A stretch of DNA of 64,000 nt from Flavobacteriia bacterium. GTDB lineage: Bacteria; Bacteroidota; Bacteroidia; Flavobacteriales_D; Crocinitomicaceae. The translations under genes were made by a program, and so were the position numbers. This document shows, one piece after another, positions 42,603 through 51,132 of this stretch (the first letter of the stretch is position 1; every line of letters begins with the position of its first letter). The notes beneath the pieces were generated by a model. The model saw only the letters and a program-made list of their open reading frames with translations. It had not been told where the DNA came from and searched no databases. The DNA is taken from NCBI GenBank assembly GCA_016183815.1, contig JACPDW010000010.1:186001-250000 (forward strand). Reading direction: 5' to 3'.

Positions 42603-42610
42603 TATCTTTG
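42603..42610 (+). promoter_or_regulatory. Internal -7 element before the ACP gene
   Basis: TATCTTTG is the preferred form of TAnnTTTG and stands 12 bases before ATG 42623, so the ACP and acyltransferase may also be transcribed separately from the lyase. Confidence 0.5.
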
Positions 42611-42622
42611 CTTTTTTAAAGA

Positions 42623-42874
42623 ATGAATAGAGAAGAAATTATTACGATAACTAGAAAATTCTTATCAGAAGAATTTGAAGTAGATCCCTCAACTATAGAA
42701 GGAGAAAACAATTTAAAAACAACATTAGATTTAGATAGTTTGGATTATGTGGATTTGGTTGTTGTAATTGAAGAAAACTTTGGATTCAAAACAAACGCAG
42801 ATGATTTTCAAAAGGTTATTACCTTTAATGATTTTTATGATATGGTCGAGCGTAAGCTCTCTAAGATTGTATGA
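42623..42874 (+). CDS. Acyl carrier protein
   Basis: An 83-residue ACP. The phosphopantetheine site is the Ser in DLDSLDYVDLVVVIEE, preceded by FEVDPSTIEGENNLKTTLDL. The sequence departs from the standard FabD-type ACP (usually DSLDTVE), so a pathway-dedicated carrier is likely. Its stop overlaps the acyltransferase start by four bases (ATGA), a sign of tight coupling, and it has a good -7 element of its own. Confidence 0.92.
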   Translation: MNREEIITITRKFLSEEFEVDPSTIEGENNLKTTLDLDSLDYVDLVVVIEENFGFKTNADDFQKVITFNDFYDMVERKLSKIV

Positions 42875-43740
42875 GAAAATGGGATGGAAAATCTAAAGGA
42901 ACAGTTTTAGGTTACCGATTTTTTATTTTTTCAATACAAATATTTGGACTTAGGGCAACCTATTTTTTTGCTTCTATAGTTTCTCGATATTTTTTTCTTT
43001 TTGCAAAAAAACAAAAAAATGCTTTATTGGATTTTTATGTCAAAGGGTTTCAATATACTTTGCCTTTAGCCCAAAAAACTACTCGTCAATGCTTTAATCT
43101 TTTTGCTCAAACTTTAATAGACCGTTTTGCTTTTTTTACATCATATAAAAAAAAGTTTTCCTATGACTTTGAAAACGAAACCGTTTTACATCAATTATCT
43201 GAAGAAAAGAAAGGAGGTGTGTTGATTTCGGGTCATATAGGTAATTGGGAAACAGCAGCTAATTTACTGAATGACAGGGTTACAGATACAATAAACGTGT
43301 TGATGTTAGATGAAGAAGTTGAAAAAATTAAATCTTTTTTACAACTTAAAACAGGAGGTCCAAAATTTAATCTCATTGCGGTAAAAAACGATTTGTCTCA
43401 TGTAATCTTAGTACATAAAGCCCTTAAAAAAGGAGAGTTAGTAGCAATGCACGCGGATAGACCAATTAGAGATAATAAAAATTTTGTGTTGACTTTTCTA
43501 AACAAAAAAATACATATACCCTCAGGTCCATTTATTTTAGCTCATAAATTTAAAGTGCCTGTAAGTTTTGTTTTTGCTGTAAAAGAAAAAAAATTTCATT
43601 ACCATTTGACAGCTACAAACCCAGTAATTTCTTCATTATCAGAATTGGATTTGGCAAAAGAATATGTCGTTCAATTAGAAAAAATGGTTAAAAAATACCC
43701 AAATCAATGGTATAATTTTTTTCCATATTTTGTGGATTAA
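42871..43740 (+). CDS. LpxL/HtrB-like lysophospholipid acyltransferase family protein
   Basis: A 289-residue membrane-associated acyltransferase. A hydrophobic N-terminal segment (about 14-42) is followed by LISGHIGNWETAANLL with the H-x4-E catalytic pair of the LpxL family. MHADRPIRDNKNFVLTFLNK and IPSGPFILAHKFKVPVSFVF provide the later conserved blocks. Such enzymes occur in aryl polyene and flexirubin loci, where they are thought to move the ACP-bound aryl acyl chain onto an alcohol or glycerolipid-like acceptor. Here it closes the five-gene operon. Confidence 0.85.
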   Translation: MRKWDGKSKGTVLGYRFFIFSIQIFGLRATYFFASIVSRYFFLFAKKQKNALLDFYVKGFQYTLPLAQKTTRQCFNLFAQTLIDRFAFFTSYKKKFSYDFENETVLHQLSEEKKGGVLISGHIGNWETAANLLNDRVTDTINVLMLDEEVEKIKSFLQLKTGGPKFNLIAVKNDLSHVILVHKALKKGELVAMHADRPIRDNKNFVLTFLNKKIHIPSGPFILAHKFKVPVSFVFAVKEKKFHYHLTATNPVISSLSELDLAKEYVVQLEKMVKKYPNQWYNFFPYFVD

Positions 43741-43762
43741 TGGCAAATTATAAAAAAACAAA

Positions 43763-44407
43763 TCAAATTCCTGCTTCTTTCTGAAGTTGAGGTAAATTTA
43801 AAATATGAATGTTTTTTCCAATGTTTTCAATCAACTTTTCTTTATTAAATTCTGCCAAAGTTCTGATTAATGTTTCATAACGTGTACCTGCCATACTGGC
43901 TAAATCTTTTCTAGACAAAGTGTAATTTAAAGCGGAGGAATTTTCATCCCAACCAAATGTTTCTAGTGTTTTTATTAAAACCCACGCAATTTTGTTTCTG
44001 ATTGGTAATTGATTGGCTAGATGTTCTGATTCTCTTAATTCATTGGCAAAAAAATCAAGCATAAAGACAGCAAAATTTGGATTTGAAACAACTAAATCTG
44101 TATAAATTTGTAGTGGCAAAAACAATACTTCAACATCAGACAAAGCATTCGCAGTTACTGTATAAGTCCAATTTCCACCAAATCCTCGATGCCCAACAAA
44201 ATCGTCTTTTTTAGCTAAACGTATTATACGTTCTTCGTTGTCATTGGTTTTTTTTGTAATTTTGACAAACCCTGAGGTGATAATAAATATTCCTTCCGTT
44301 TTTTGACCAACAGAAAATATGATGCAATCCTTTTTAAATTGTAATCTTTTGCTGTAAAATTCAGCATAACTACACCATGAAGGAGAACAATAATTTGACA
44401 ATAACAT
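43763..44407 (-). CDS. Crp/Fnr family transcription regulator
   Basis: A 214-residue regulator with an N-terminal cyclic-nucleotide-binding-type barrel (IIFSVGQKTEGIFIITSGFV, KITKKTNDNEERIIRLAKKD) and a C-terminal HTH: LSRKDLASMAGTRYETLIRT then LAEFNKEKLIENIG. In the recognition helix Glu and Arg occupy the positions that contact the TGA half-site in FNR and CRP, agreeing with the ATGAT-N4-ATCAT boxes nearby. The N-terminus has Cys7, Cys12 and Cys28, but the spacing is not that of E. coli FNR, so an iron-sulphur cluster is not assured. It is the last gene behind hemerythrin and moaA. Confidence 0.85.
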   Translation of the reverse strand: MLLSNYCSPSWCSYAEFYSKRLQFKKDCIIFSVGQKTEGIFIITSGFVKITKKTNDNEERIIRLAKKDDFVGHRGFGGNWTYTVTANALSDVEVLFLPLQIYTDLVVSNPNFAVFMLDFFANELRESEHLANQLPIRNKIAWVLIKTLETFGWDENSSALNYTLSRKDLASMAGTRYETLIRTLAEFNKEKLIENIGKNIHILNLPQLQKEAGI

Positions 44408-44468
44408 TTACAGTACTCTATAAAAAAACATACTTTAAACCAAAATAGTTATCAAAAACATATTAAAA

Positions 44469-45470
44469 TTAACCACCTATTGTAACCATCGATCGATTTT
44501 TATACTCTTTGGATATTAAATTATTTTCATCAAAAACATTAGCTCTTTGTTTTTTCTTATTTTGAATATTTTGAATTATTAAAGAATTAATATCCATTCC
44601 TTTTCTTAATGAAGATAGTAAATCCGTTTCTTCACCTGAAAAAAGACAATTTTTTAATTTTCCATCTGCTGTTAGACGAATTCTATTACAAGTATCGCAA
44701 AACGGATTTGTGATTGAACTGATTATTCCAAAATCTCCTTTAGAGCCAACGATTTTAAAATTTTTGCTCGTTTCGTTTGCTATAATTTCAAGAGGAACTA
44801 CATTTTCTTTTCCAAAAAATTGACTTGTTTTGTCTATAATTTCTTTAAAACTAATTTGTTTTGAAAAATCCCATTTATTTCCGTCAAAAGGCATGAACTC
44901 AATAAATCGAATTTTAACCTTTTCGTTTTGAGTCCATTGTATAAAATCAATAATTTCGTCGTCGTTAATACCTTTTATTAAAACTACATTCACTTTTAAA
45001 TCAAAATTTTCTTTGATTAATAAACGTATATTTTCCATTATTTTTTGAAAATACGTTCGTCTAGATATGCGATTAAATTTTTCTTCGTTTAAAGAGTCAA
45101 GACTAATGTTTAATTTTTTTATTCCCAGCCGTTTAAAATCTTCAATGTATTGATCAATTAATACTCCATTGCTTGTAATTGCAATTTCGATTGGCATTGT
45201 TGCTAAACCTTCAATTATGGAAAGAAAATCTTTTTTCAGCAAGGGTTCACCTCCAGTTAATCTGATTTTTTTCACTCCGAATTGTACAAAAGTTTTTGCA
45301 ATATACAACAATTCTTCTGTACTCATAAAATGTGTTTTATCTCTTAGTGCGATACCTTCTTCTGGCATACAATAAAAACATCTAAGATTACATCTTTCAG
45401 TTAATGATATTCTTAGATAGTCGTGTTTACGCCCAAAACCATCGAGTAAAACGGAATTTTTATTGTCCAT
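44469..45470 (-). CDS. moaA: GTP 3',8-cyclase MoaA (molybdenum cofactor synthesis)
   Basis: A 333-residue radical SAM enzyme. The N-terminal cluster motif is RCNLRCFYCMPEEG, the C-terminal [4Fe-4S] site is NPFCDTCNRIRLTADGKLKN with a further Cys, and the protein ends in Gly-Gly (MVTIGG), as MoaA should. TGGEPLL and SNGVLI are further signatures. It makes the first intermediate of molybdopterin, needed by nitrate reductase and other molybdoenzymes. No other moa genes are close. It overlaps the hemerythrin gene by 11 bp and sits in an operon with the Crp/Fnr regulator, consistent with anaerobic nitrate respiration. Confidence 0.96.
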   Translation of the reverse strand: MDNKNSVLLDGFGRKHDYLRISLTERCNLRCFYCMPEEGIALRDKTHFMSTEELLYIAKTFVQFGVKKIRLTGGEPLLKKDFLSIIEGLATMPIEIAITSNGVLIDQYIEDFKRLGIKKLNISLDSLNEEKFNRISRRTYFQKIMENIRLLIKENFDLKVNVVLIKGINDDEIIDFIQWTQNEKVKIRFIEFMPFDGNKWDFSKQISFKEIIDKTSQFFGKENVVPLEIIANETSKNFKIVGSKGDFGIISSITNPFCDTCNRIRLTADGKLKNCLFSGEETDLLSSLRKGMDINSLIIQNIQNKKKQRANVFDENNLISKEYKNRSMVTIGG

Positions 45471-46173
45471 GTATATAAAGAAAATCTTCTTTTGTTAATA
45501 ATTTTTGAGAAAGTGGAAATAAAGTTTCATCTTCTCTGAAAATATGTAAACGAATTAATTCAACTAATTCTCTAGCTGTATTGTAAGCTAAATCAAAAGT
45601 AAGCATTTGTGATTCTGTGTCTCTCAATCTTGTAGCTAAACCAAACAAATTGAAAGAAAGAGCTCCTAATTGTATAAATTTAACGTGGTCATCTTCCATA
45701 AGATCAATAGCCGTTTGTGGATTATCACCTTCGCCGTGTTCACCAGATTCAATAAAACGTGTATGTAATATTCTAAAGTAATCTCTTTCTTCTTTTCTGT
45801 TATGAGGTAAAATATGCTCGTCAAAATAAACGTAAAACAAATTCATTTCGTCAGCTATTTCTCTTGTAAATGAATAATTACTTTCTCTGAACTTAGATAG
45901 ACACTCATCAAAAATTTTAACTTTTTCTTTGACTTCCTTGTGTTCATTTACTAATTCTTGAATAAATGGATGGAGTGTTTCATAATCTAATCCCACCGTT
46001 TTACTGCTATCATAAGCATCAGGAGGATCCATAGCTGAAAACTCTTCGTCACCTTCTTCTTTTTCTGCGTTTCTTAAAATTGGATCATTTTCTTTTATCT
46101 TTTTCTTGAATGTTTTTTCATCAATCTCCTTAGAATCAAAACGTTTACCAGTTGATTTATCTATAATTTTCAT
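45460..46173 (-). CDS. Hemerythrin-like HHE domain protein
   Basis: A 237-residue soluble protein. An acidic, polar N-terminal 75 residues precede a four-helix HHE domain: NEHKEVKEKV, YFDEHILPHNRKEERDY, DLMEDDHVKFIQLG and LHIFREDETLFPLSQ. The His and Glu residues fit a di-iron site. The DPPDAYDSS part and the HILPHNRKEE order recall Bacteroidota proteins that sit with nitrate/nitric oxide genes; repair of damaged iron-sulphur clusters (as YtfE/RIC) or NO sensing are reasonable suggestions. It heads the hemerythrin-moaA-crp operon, and an FNR-like box lies 54 bp upstream. Confidence 0.85.
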   Translation of the reverse strand: MKIIDKSTGKRFDSKEIDEKTFKKKIKENDPILRNAEKEEGDEEFSAMDPPDAYDSSKTVGLDYETLHPFIQELVNEHKEVKEKVKIFDECLSKFRESNYSFTREIADEMNLFYVYFDEHILPHNRKEERDYFRILHTRFIESGEHGEGDNPQTAIDLMEDDHVKFIQLGALSFNLFGLATRLRDTESQMLTFDLAYNTARELVELIRLHIFREDETLFPLSQKLLTKEDFLYIHGQ

Positions 46174-46226
46174 TTGAAAAGCGTTATATTTTTTTGTAAA
46201 TATCGGTAGCTTTGCATATTCAAAAC

Positions 46227-46240
46227 ATGATATAAATCAT
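46227..46240. promoter_or_regulatory. FNR-like operator ATGAT-N4-ATCAT
   Basis: ATGAT, ATAA and ATCAT form a perfect inverted repeat, with the same half-sites as at 52911-52924. It precedes the hemerythrin operon by 54 bp. The core TGAT-N4-ATCA is the FNR/CRP-type site. Confidence 0.6.
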
Positions 46241-46282
46241 ATATTTAGATGAAAAATTGATAATTTACACAATTTCAAATAG

Positions 46283-47293
46283 TTATGGTTTTGAAAATTG
46301 AGGATTATTCAAAAAAGAAGTATCACTTAAGGTTTTTAAAAAAGCAATTAAATCATTTTTATCTTGAGTGGACAAGCCCAATCCAAATTCTTTTCCTGGT
46401 TTAGTCATAATTGGATCAACATACGGTGAAATTTTAACTCCATTATTATAAAACTCAATCACTTGTTCTAAAGTCAAATACCTTCCATCGTGCATATAGG
46501 GTGGAGTGAATTCAATATTTCTTAAAGTTGGAGTTTTAAATTTGCCAATATCAGCTGAGTTGTTTGTAAATAAATAACGACCTGAATTGAGTTCATTAAA
46601 ATTATCATCTAATCCCGTATTATGATAGGAATTATCTGTAAAAAGTCCTAAAGTATGGCAATGAAAACAGTCACCTCGTTCAGTAAAAAAAATATCTAAA
46701 CCATTTAATTCTTGTGGAGTGAGTTGAAGTTCTCCTTTTTTATAACGATCATATTTTGAATTACTTGAAATCATACTTCTTGTAAATTGTGCCAAAGCAA
46801 AAGCTACTTGATTGACACTAATTTGTTTACTCCCAAACACCTTTTCAAAAAGTGAAGGATACTCAGAATGGTTTTGAAGTTTTGAAACATCCGTGCCAAA
46901 AAAAGTGCCTACTTCAAAAATCATCGCATCTTCCAAAGTTGAGCCAACACTTCCGTCCCACAAAAAGGAACTGTGCCATGCTAAGTTGATGTGAGCCAAA
47001 CTATTAACACTTTGTTTTGAAAATGATTCTGTTTGATTATGACAAGAACTACAACTCCTACCATCGTTTGAAAGTAAAGTGTCGTAATATAATTTTCTTC
47101 CCAAAGCAACTCCTTCTTTAGATAATCTATTAGAAGTATTTAGAGTCATTTCAGGAAAATAGTTAGGATAAGTTAGTTGAATATATTCTAAAGGTTCTTT
47201 ATAAGGGGTAATTTCTTCCTGTTTTTTTTTACAAGAAAAAATTAAAAGGATAAACAGAAATAAGAATAAATTAATTTTTGAAATAAAATACAT
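46283..47293 (-). CDS. Dihaem MauG/CcpA-family protein, MbnH-like
   Basis: A 336-residue lipoprotein-type exported dihaem enzyme. MYFISKINLFLFLFILLIFS with Cys21 is a lipobox. Haem sites are RSCSSCHNQTES and GDCFHCHTLGLF; DIGKFKTPTLRNIEFTPPYM, HDGRYLTLEQVIEFYN and a late FLKTLSD match the cytochrome c peroxidase/MauG group. Next to an MbnP-like gene, the closest reading is MbnH, which oxidises a Trp of its MbnP partner to kynurenine. A general H2O2 peroxidase is the alternative. An earlier ATG at 47317 is possible; the chosen start overlaps MbnP by 23 bp. Confidence 0.82.
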   Translation of the reverse strand: MYFISKINLFLFLFILLIFSCKKKQEEITPYKEPLEYIQLTYPNYFPEMTLNTSNRLSKEGVALGRKLYYDTLLSNDGRSCSSCHNQTESFSKQSVNSLAHINLAWHSSFLWDGSVGSTLEDAMIFEVGTFFGTDVSKLQNHSEYPSLFEKVFGSKQISVNQVAFALAQFTRSMISSNSKYDRYKKGELQLTPQELNGLDIFFTERGDCFHCHTLGLFTDNSYHNTGLDDNFNELNSGRYLFTNNSADIGKFKTPTLRNIEFTPPYMHDGRYLTLEQVIEFYNNGVKISPYVDPIMTKPGKEFGLGLSTQDKNDLIAFLKTLSDTSFLNNPQFSKP

Positions 47294-47987
47294 CTTGCCC
47301 ATTCTTTTTAAGTACATTCATTACCGAATCATTATTCATTGAATACGCTTCATGAATTGTTAAATCATAAGTTAGAGGATTTTTAAACCATTCTAAGATA
47401 TCATGAACAATTTCAATTTTATCTGAAGTATTTTTGATTTCCTTATTTAATGGTAATTCATAATGAATTCTCATTTTAGATTTTCCTAGGTGAAAAGCAT
47501 AACCGTAATATGAGCCGTTTAACAAATATCTTCCTTCTAATTTCATAAAATGATAACCACCACCCATTGGTTCAGGCCAAATCATGTTCTGATTTTCTAT
47601 GGTATTATCCAAATAAGCAAACACATTACGAGCGGAATCAATACCTAAATCAAAATGAAGAGAAGTGTATTTTCCTAGAGGAATATCGTTGAGTTCAAAA
47701 AATAAAGTTTCTGATTTTTTTAAATCTAAATAATGTATTTGTGAATCAACTATTGAGTCAGAAAATTCGTTTGAAAACAAAGTAATATTACTTATATAAT
47801 AATGTAAATCGGTTAAAGTGAACATATTGCCCGCTTCATTCGTGTAGGTATGAGGGTCAAAATTTATATAATCAGAACCAAGCTGATGGGTGAAATTAAT
47901 TTTAACTTTTGCAACTAGTTTTTGTTCGCTTTTTGAACAAGACAAAACAATCAGCAATAAATTCAAAACTACAAAAACTTCCTTCAT
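47271..47987 (-). CDS. MbnP family protein (lipoprotein)
   Basis: A 238-residue lipoprotein (MKEVFVVLNLLLIVLSC, lipobox Cys17). The mature part has the MbnP pattern: INFTHQLGSDYINFD, TLTDLHYYISNITLFS, DIPLGKYTSLHFDLGID and MIWPEPMGGGYHFMKLEGRY. MbnP proteins bind copper and are modified on a Trp by MbnH, encoded here just downstream. The Trp of MIWPEP is a candidate, though I cannot align it to the modified residue. Copper acquisition for nitrite or nitrous oxide reduction is a possible link with the neighbouring nitrate genes. Confidence 0.78.
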   Translation of the reverse strand: MKEVFVVLNLLLIVLSCSKSEQKLVAKVKINFTHQLGSDYINFDPHTYTNEAGNMFTLTDLHYYISNITLFSNEFSDSIVDSQIHYLDLKKSETLFFELNDIPLGKYTSLHFDLGIDSARNVFAYLDNTIENQNMIWPEPMGGGYHFMKLEGRYLLNGSYYGYAFHLGKSKMRIHYELPLNKEIKNTSDKIEIVHDILEWFKNPLTYDLTIHEAYSMNNDSVMNVLKKNGQDVFYFKN

Positions 47988-48031
47988 TTTATCTAAATTC
48001 GGAAGTATAAAGTTAGTATTTTTTTTTTAAA

Positions 48032-48075
48032 TCTGAGTTCGATTTTACAAGAATATTTGAAAAATCGAACTCAGA
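48032..48075. terminator. Very strong hairpin (15-bp perfect stem)
   Basis: TCTGAGTTCGATTTT (48032-48046) and AAAATCGAACTCAGA (48061-48075) are perfect complements with a 14-base loop. It stands between the porin end and the MbnP start. Read on the minus strand there is no T run after the stem, so transcription end or mRNA 3'-end protection are both possible. Confidence 0.6.
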
Positions 48076-48092
48076 GTAATAATTTAAATGCT

Positions 48093-49406
48093 TTACATTT
48101 TTAATCCAGAACGAGGAAATAACATTTTAGTGTTTGGTCTGATAATCAACATCAAGTATGCCCAATTACTATTATTAGAAACACTTCCTCCTTTAAGAGC
48201 TTTCATCGTTCCTGTTCCAAACATTTGTGAATAACCACCTTGAATTGAAACATTATCAGTGTATTTATACAAAACAGTAAAATCAAATTCAGAACCTAAA
48301 TGAGAATCTCTTGCTTTATATTCCAATGGAAATTTCATATCTCTTACTGGAGCCGCAGCATTGAAATAATGACTATTTAAAGAAAGAACCCAATTTTTCA
48401 TTTTATAACTTATTCTTAGATAAGCATCAAGTAACCCAACAGAATTGGTGTGATTTCCAACATAAAAATAGTCCATATATCCATTAAATCTATGGTTTGT
48501 TCCATAAAACGGATTAAAAGAATTATTTACTTTGTTAGCTGTATCAATTTGACTTGTACCTGAAAGCATTTCAGCACCTAAAGTAAACAACCATGATTTT
48601 GTCGGTTTATACCCTATTTCGGCACAGAAATTGAAAGCACTTAAATCGCTTGTTTTGATATTTGTTACACCATTTTTACCCATTTGATAATAAAAATATC
48701 CTAAAAAATTAAATTTATCATTAGAATATTCCCCCCTTAACCCTAAAGTTTGAGTATAAATAGTCGTAGAGTCCGTAATTTTTGTTACCGTATCTAATTT
48801 ATTGTAAGACATTCCGTTATTTAAAAACAAAAATGAATAATTACCTTTTCCAAGCACTTTATTCACCCATAAATATTGGAATGTTTTATAATTAGCTACA
48901 GAATATTGTATAAATTTACTTTTGTCTTCATTCTGATTATAAGCAAAACCAGCATCCACCGACCAAGTACTGTCTTTATACCTTACTAGAGCAGCATCAT
49001 GTCTTCTAGCTTGCATTGCCCAATCCAAAGAACCAAATATTCTTTCATCGTCGTAAGCAATAGTTTGACGACCTATTTTTGCAGAAAATCTTTTGTTAAA
49101 AAACAACTCTGCATTGGCTTCAAAAACAGACAACAATCCTTTCGTGTCAATAGCTGAATTCGCTACACTACCCCATGTTCTTATGTCTTGAACAGATAAA
49201 TTTAATTTATAAAGACTATGTTTATACGTCGCCCCTAATCTTGCTCTTTGAGAGATAAAAGCACCTGGTTTAAAATTTTGAGGTGCTAACGATTGGAAAC
49301 CATGACGAATTTCACCTCTCGACATATACTGCCCATTTATTTCGAACTGAGAAAATAAGTTATTTAATGTAAATAAACTTAAAATTAAAATTACTTTTGT
49401 TTTCAT
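48093..49406 (-). CDS. Outer-membrane porin, alginate-export type
   Basis: A 437-residue protein with a signal peptide (MKTKVILILSLFTLNNLFSQ) and a barrel typical of the alginate-export/AlgE-like group: INGQYMSRGEIRHGFQSLAP, FISQRARLGATYKHSLYKLN, VQDIRTWG, AELFFNKRFSAKIGRQTIAY and DWAMQARRHDAALVRY. The strands end with NWAYLMLIIRPNTKMLF. In Bacteroidota such porins are often beside nitrate or nitrite genes, probably letting small anions across the outer membrane. It follows the narK pair, after a terminator. Confidence 0.8.
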   Translation of the reverse strand: MKTKVILILSLFTLNNLFSQFEINGQYMSRGEIRHGFQSLAPQNFKPGAFISQRARLGATYKHSLYKLNLSVQDIRTWGSVANSAIDTKGLLSVFEANAELFFNKRFSAKIGRQTIAYDDERIFGSLDWAMQARRHDAALVRYKDSTWSVDAGFAYNQNEDKSKFIQYSVANYKTFQYLWVNKVLGKGNYSFLFLNNGMSYNKLDTVTKITDSTTIYTQTLGLRGEYSNDKFNFLGYFYYQMGKNGVTNIKTSDLSAFNFCAEIGYKPTKSWLFTLGAEMLSGTSQIDTANKVNNSFNPFYGTNHRFNGYMDYFYVGNHTNSVGLLDAYLRISYKMKNWVLSLNSHYFNAAAPVRDMKFPLEYKARDSHLGSEFDFTVLYKYTDNVSIQGGYSQMFGTGTMKALKGGSVSNNSNWAYLMLIIRPNTKMLFPRSGLKM

Positions 49407-49442
49407 TATTTTGTATTTAATTTGTTAACTATTTTTTTAAAA

Positions 49443-49499
49443 GAAGGAACTCAAGCCGTACCTAAAACTTAAAATCAAAAAAATGGAAAGAGTTCCTTC
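49443..49499 (-). terminator. Terminator of the narK operon
   Basis: GAAGGAACTC (49443-49452) and GAGTTCCTTC (49490-49499) form a perfect 10-bp stem with a 37-base loop. On the minus strand it follows the narK stop by a few bases and ends in TTTT. Confidence 0.65.
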
Positions 49500-49505
49500 A
49501 AATTT

Positions 49506-51104
49506 TTAGCTAGGTCTAACACAACCTTTTCTATGATAAAAATTCCAATTTATTAAAGTTGCAATCACTGCAAAAATACATAAGCCAATAAAAAACGCAT
49601 TTGGTGTACCAGAAGCATTAATTGAACTCATTATTAATATAGAGAACAAAAATGGTCCAAAAGCAGCCACAGCAGCAGTCCACCCAATAACACCAGCAGC
49701 TTGTCTTGGATTATGTTGGAAAATAATTGGATATTGACGGAAAGTTGCTGCGTTTCCAATACCTGTAAAGAAAAACAATCCAAGCATTACGGTAACGAAC
49801 ATTGGAAACTGATCTAAACTCGTAGGAGCAACTAAACCTAAACTTACCAATAAAATTGTACCAATTATTAAACCTAATCCAGAAATAGTTGTTAAAATAC
49901 CACCACCCGTTTTATCTGCAACAAATCCAAACAATACACGACTTGCCGAGCCAATAAGTGGGCCATAAAAAGCATAGGTTAATGGGTCTGGAGCATTTGG
50001 AAAACTACCATAAACAGATTTAATCAACATTGGAAATGCAGCTGCAAGTCCAGAAAAACCACCAAAAGTCATGATATAAGTAATAGTACAATACCATGTA
50101 TGTTTATCACTGAAGATGTCTAATTGTTCTTTAATAGAAGCTTTTACAGGAACACTTCTTAGTTTAATCCAGCTTAACACTCCAAATATTAGAAGTAAAG
50201 GAATATACCAAAAAGCAGCCGTTTGTAAATATATATTTGAATTTTTAACTCCATTTTCTGTTTCTGAAAACAGTTTTAAAGTACTTTCAGCTTTTTTAGG
50301 ATGAATATTTGTAAAAGATTTTGCTTTAACAGCAACTGGCAATTTCTCAAAAAACACAATTGGATCTGAAGGCACATTATCAGCAAAAACTTTTTTTACT
50401 ACTTTTTTGTCAAGTTTTTCAGCGATTGTTTTTTGGATTTCTGGTTCAATAGTTTTATAAACCTCCATCACTTTTTCCTCGCCTAATTTTGTAAACATCG
50501 TTTCCACTTGTTTTGGTTCAATTTTCGTGAAAACGGCTGAAGCACCATAAATTCCCACACCAATCATAATAGGAGTTAAAAACTGAACTAAACTTACTCC
50601 AAAATTTCCAATACCAGCTTGAATTCCTAAGGCAGTACCTTTAAGTTTTTTTGGAAAAAACAAGTTTGTACTTGGCATATAAGAGGAGAAATCACCTCCA
50701 CCAAAGCCAGTTAAAAAAGCCAAGACCATAAATACCCAGAATGGTGTTGTCGTGTCCATTACAGCAAAACCTACTCCAATACATGGAATGAGTTTTAAAA
50801 ATGTTGAAATGGAAATTACATGTCTAGTTCCATAAATAGGAATGATAAAAGAATGGATAATTCTCAAACTACCTCCTGCTAAACCAGGCATCGCAGCTAA
50901 CCAAAACAATTGGTCTTGAGTAAATTTAAATCCTATTCCATTTAGCTTCACCACTAAGGCACTCATAATAAACCAAGTAGCAAAGGAAAAAGTCAGTGCA
51001 CCTGTTGTAATCCATAAGGTTTTCCAAGCCATTTGCTTTCCACCTTCGTTCTCCCAAAAATGCTCATTTTCAGGATCCCATGTTGTTAACCACGTTTTTG
51101 ACAT
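49506..51104 (-). CDS. narK: NarK-type nitrate/nitrite transporter with a cytoplasmic insertion
   Basis: A 532-residue MFS transporter. The nitrate signature regions are FFPKKLKGTALGIQAGIGNF with GVSLVQFLTP in helix 5 and GPLIGSASRVLFGFVADKTG, GLFFFTGIGNAATFRQYPII in the second half. Between helices 6 and 7 there are about 95 extra charged residues (around 200-290, with IEPKQVETMFTKLGEEK and AEKLDKKVVKKVF), more than in usual NarK proteins. It should exchange nitrate for nitrite or take up nitrate with protons. It lies 28 bp after the first transporter gene. Confidence 0.88.
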   Translation of the reverse strand: MSKTWLTTWDPENEHFWENEGGKQMAWKTLWITTGALTFSFATWFIMSALVVKLNGIGFKFTQDQLFWLAAMPGLAGGSLRIIHSFIIPIYGTRHVISISTFLKLIPCIGVGFAVMDTTTPFWVFMVLAFLTGFGGGDFSSYMPSTNLFFPKKLKGTALGIQAGIGNFGVSLVQFLTPIMIGVGIYGASAVFTKIEPKQVETMFTKLGEEKVMEVYKTIEPEIQKTIAEKLDKKVVKKVFADNVPSDPIVFFEKLPVAVKAKSFTNIHPKKAESTLKLFSETENGVKNSNIYLQTAAFWYIPLLLIFGVLSWIKLRSVPVKASIKEQLDIFSDKHTWYCTITYIMTFGGFSGLAAAFPMLIKSVYGSFPNAPDPLTYAFYGPLIGSASRVLFGFVADKTGGGILTTISGLGLIIGTILLVSLGLVAPTSLDQFPMFVTVMLGLFFFTGIGNAATFRQYPIIFQHNPRQAAGVIGWTAAVAAFGPFLFSILIMSSINASGTPNAFFIGLCIFAVIATLINWNFYHRKGCVRPS

Positions 51105-51132
51105 AATTTTTAAATTTAAATGTTACAAAATA

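Noticed and set aside
39118-43740. Complete flexirubin or aryl polyene cluster
   Set aside because: Dehydratase, thioesterase, dialkylresorcinol enzymes and transporters are missing here, so only a partial pathway can be claimed.
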